The notes below the pieces were generated by a model, which ran no database searches, was not told the origin of the DNA, and saw only the letters and a list, made by a program, of their open reading frames with translations. 64,000 nt of DNA, taken from Neoceratodus forsteri (lineage: Eukaryota; Chordata; Ceratodontiformes; Ceratodontidae). The translations under genes were made by a program, and so were the position numbers. How positions within the stretch are numbered: the first letter of the stretch is position 1; the number at the start of each line of letters is the position of its first letter. The stretch is from the NCBI GenBank assembly GCA_016271365.2, contig CM057456.1, positions 164,152,501 through 164,216,500 on the forward strand, given 5' to 3'. Shown in pieces: positions 62,455 through 64,000 of the stretch.

Positions 62455-64000
62455 TAGAAACATAGACCTTGACATCCATTTCCCTACCTTTCGGATAAGC
62501 TGCAGATCCTAGTTAACCAACAGCCTACTTCCTCCCACCCCTCACTAGAATTGCCTTATGTCTGTCACATGCATTCTTGAATTCCCCGACTGTTTTTAAC
62601 CCCACTACCTCCTCTGGAAGGCTGTTCCATGCTTCACCACCCTCTCTGTGAAAAAATACTTCCTCGCCTTGTCCCTGAGCCATTCTCCCTCTGTCTTCAA
62701 ATTGTGCCCCCTTGTTCCTTGCACATATCTTTTTTCTGAAAGATGCCACCCTCTTGGACTTTGTTGATGCCCTTGAGGTACTTGAATATTTCTATCATGT
62801 CTCCCCCTCTCCCTCCTTTCCTCATGGGTATACATGTTAAGCTCCTTTATTCTCTTTTAAATGGCTTCTGGTGCAGATCCTGGGCCATTTTAGTTACCCT
62901 CCTCTGGACTGCCCCATCCTGTCTATGTCTTTGTGGAGATGGGGTCTCCAGAACTGCACGCAATACTCCAGATGGGGTCTCACCAACTGTCAGTACAGAG
63001 GGACAACAACTTCCCGTTTTCTAATGGTGATGCTTCTCCCTATGCATCCAAGTATCCCCCAGCCCTCCTTATTGCCTTTTCACATTGCTTGCCTACCTTT
63101 AGGTTGTCTGATATGACTACCCCCAGGTTCCATTCCATGTTTGTTGTCCTTAGCACCTCTCCCTCCATTGTGTTCTCTTTCCCTGGGTTCTTGTTTCCCA
63201 GGTGCATTACGTTGCACATCTTTCCATTGAATCTAAGCTGCCGTACTTTTAACCATTTCTCCAACCTTGCCAAGTGCCTTCTCATTCTTTCCACCCACCC
63301 TTGTGTATCAACCCTGTTGCAGATCTTAGTCCCATCAACGAGGCATAGTTTTCCTTTCAGCCCCTCTGCAATGTTACTTATGAAAACATTAAAGAGGACC
63401 GGTCCCAGTACTGAACCCTGTGATAGCCTGCTAGTAATCCCCCTTTCCTTGGAATGGACTCCGTTTACTATTACCCTTTGCATCCTGTTGTCCAGCCAAT
63501 TGTTTATCCATGCTACCACCCTGGGACCCATGCCCAGGCTGGCTAACTTGTTTATTAATCTTTTGTGTGGGACTGTGTTAAATGTCTTGCTAAATTCTAT
63601 GTAGGCTACATCCATAGCCTCTCCCTGGTCTACTACTTTGGTCAACAAGTCAAAGAAATCTATTAGCTTCATCTGACATGACTTTCCTGCTGTGAATCCA
63701 TGCTGCCTTGGGTCCCGTGCCCCTCTGACCTCTTGGTACTCAGCAATTCATTCTTTCAGAAGTAATTCCATAATTTTCCCTACCACTGAGGTCAAACTAA
63801 CAGGTCTATAGTTTTCTGCTTCTGCCTTTCTCCCACTTTTGTGGAGGGGAATAACATCCGCCTTCCTCCAGTCCTCAGGTACCATTCCATCCTCCCATGA
63901 TTTGTTAAAAAGGGTAGTCAGTGGTGTCACTAGTTCTCCCCTTAGTTGTTTTAGAATTCTGGGGTGAATCCTGTTAGGCCTCATTGCTTTGTCCACCTTG
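62455..64000 (-). mobile_element. CR1-clade LINE (copy 2), RT to 3' end; runs off the window
   Basis: The 3' end near 62455 has ACATAGAAACATAGA on the plus strand. Upstream on the minus strand come the C-terminal region (Y-T-H-E-E-R-R-E-R-G-R-H-D, 62835), a long frame 63672-63040 (RT) and 63996-63748 (RT start). The family is the same as the copy at 30965-35000 but a different subfamily by its 3' end. The 5' part lies beyond the window. Confidence 0.85.
63040..63996 (-). pseudogene. CR1 ORF2 reverse transcriptase (catalytic motif lost)
   Basis: D-K-A-M-R-P-N-R-I-H-P-R-I-L-K (63996), P-E-D-W-R-K-A-D-V-I-P-L-H-K-S-G and N-Y-R-P-V-S-L-T-S-V-V-G-K-I-M. After one break, M-D-V-A-Y-I-E-F-S-K-T-F-N-T-V-P-H (domain A, D/A-F-D altered to T-F-N), S-Q-G-S-V-L-G-P-V-L-F-N-V-F-I-S. 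At the YADD position the frame reads C-L-V-D-G-T-K, so the second catalytic Asp is lost. L-R-F-N-G-K-M-C-N-V-M-H-L-G follows. The 210-codon frame is otherwise uninterrupted. Confidence 0.85.

Noticed and set aside
62743..63604. 223-codon plus-strand frame
   Set aside because: Antisense shadow of the CR1 RT frame at 63672-63040.

Overview
This window looks like repeat-dense, non-coding DNA from a vertebrate with a large genome. The mix of CR1-type LINEs, L2-like LINEs, L1 copies with ORF1 plus ORF2, a Tc1 transposon, PIF/Harbinger genes and many foldback elements fits an amphibian or similar non-mammalian vertebrate better than a mammal or bird; this is inference from repeat content, and the species cannot be named. 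I see no host gene. Nearly every long reading frame is a decayed fragment of a transposon protein, and many other open frames are chance frames in low-complexity DNA.

Layout. 1-4870: PIF/Harbinger material, with a Myb/SANT-like gene on + (stops, one well-formed intron), a HARBI1-like transposase on - converging on it, and a second Myb-like fragment on - at the left edge. 4870-8310: two L2-like LINE 3' parts. 9265-16775: a MITE-like element split by a full-length L1 that has a perfect 10-bp target-site duplication. 16781-17965: two foldback elements and short tandem repeats. 19260-23730: an L2-like LINE whose reverse transcriptase is split by a 1028-bp pogo-like element at a TA. 24281-30970: long non-coding repeats with a palindromic 'head' and (TA)n borders, containing tandem hairpins. 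30965-35000: a nearly complete CR1 on -. 35590-41150: a chain of five elements joined end to end by (TA)n tracts: two palindromic-head repeats, a foldback element carrying a motif identical to the 5' end of small-subunit rRNA, a Tc1 transposon and another palindromic-head repeat. 42840-49900: two L2-like LINEs, an L1 3' fragment and a tRNA-like SINE. 51545-62230: a four-level nest, L1 split by an L2-like LINE split by an LTR split by a Harbinger-type MITE. 62455-64000: a second CR1 on -, running off the right edge.

How the parts relate: these are independent selfish elements, not a pathway. Autonomous proteins (L1 ORF1/ORF2, L2 and CR1 EN-RT, Tc1 and HARBI1 transposases) are all broken here. 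Several small elements share ends with larger ones: an ~80-bp SINE-like insert has the same tail as the L2-like copy at 55325, and a CR1 tail sits inside another LINE. The most unusual items are the (TA)n-anchored chain, the palindromic-head repeat family and the rRNA-like motif within the 37.6-38.8 kb foldback element.
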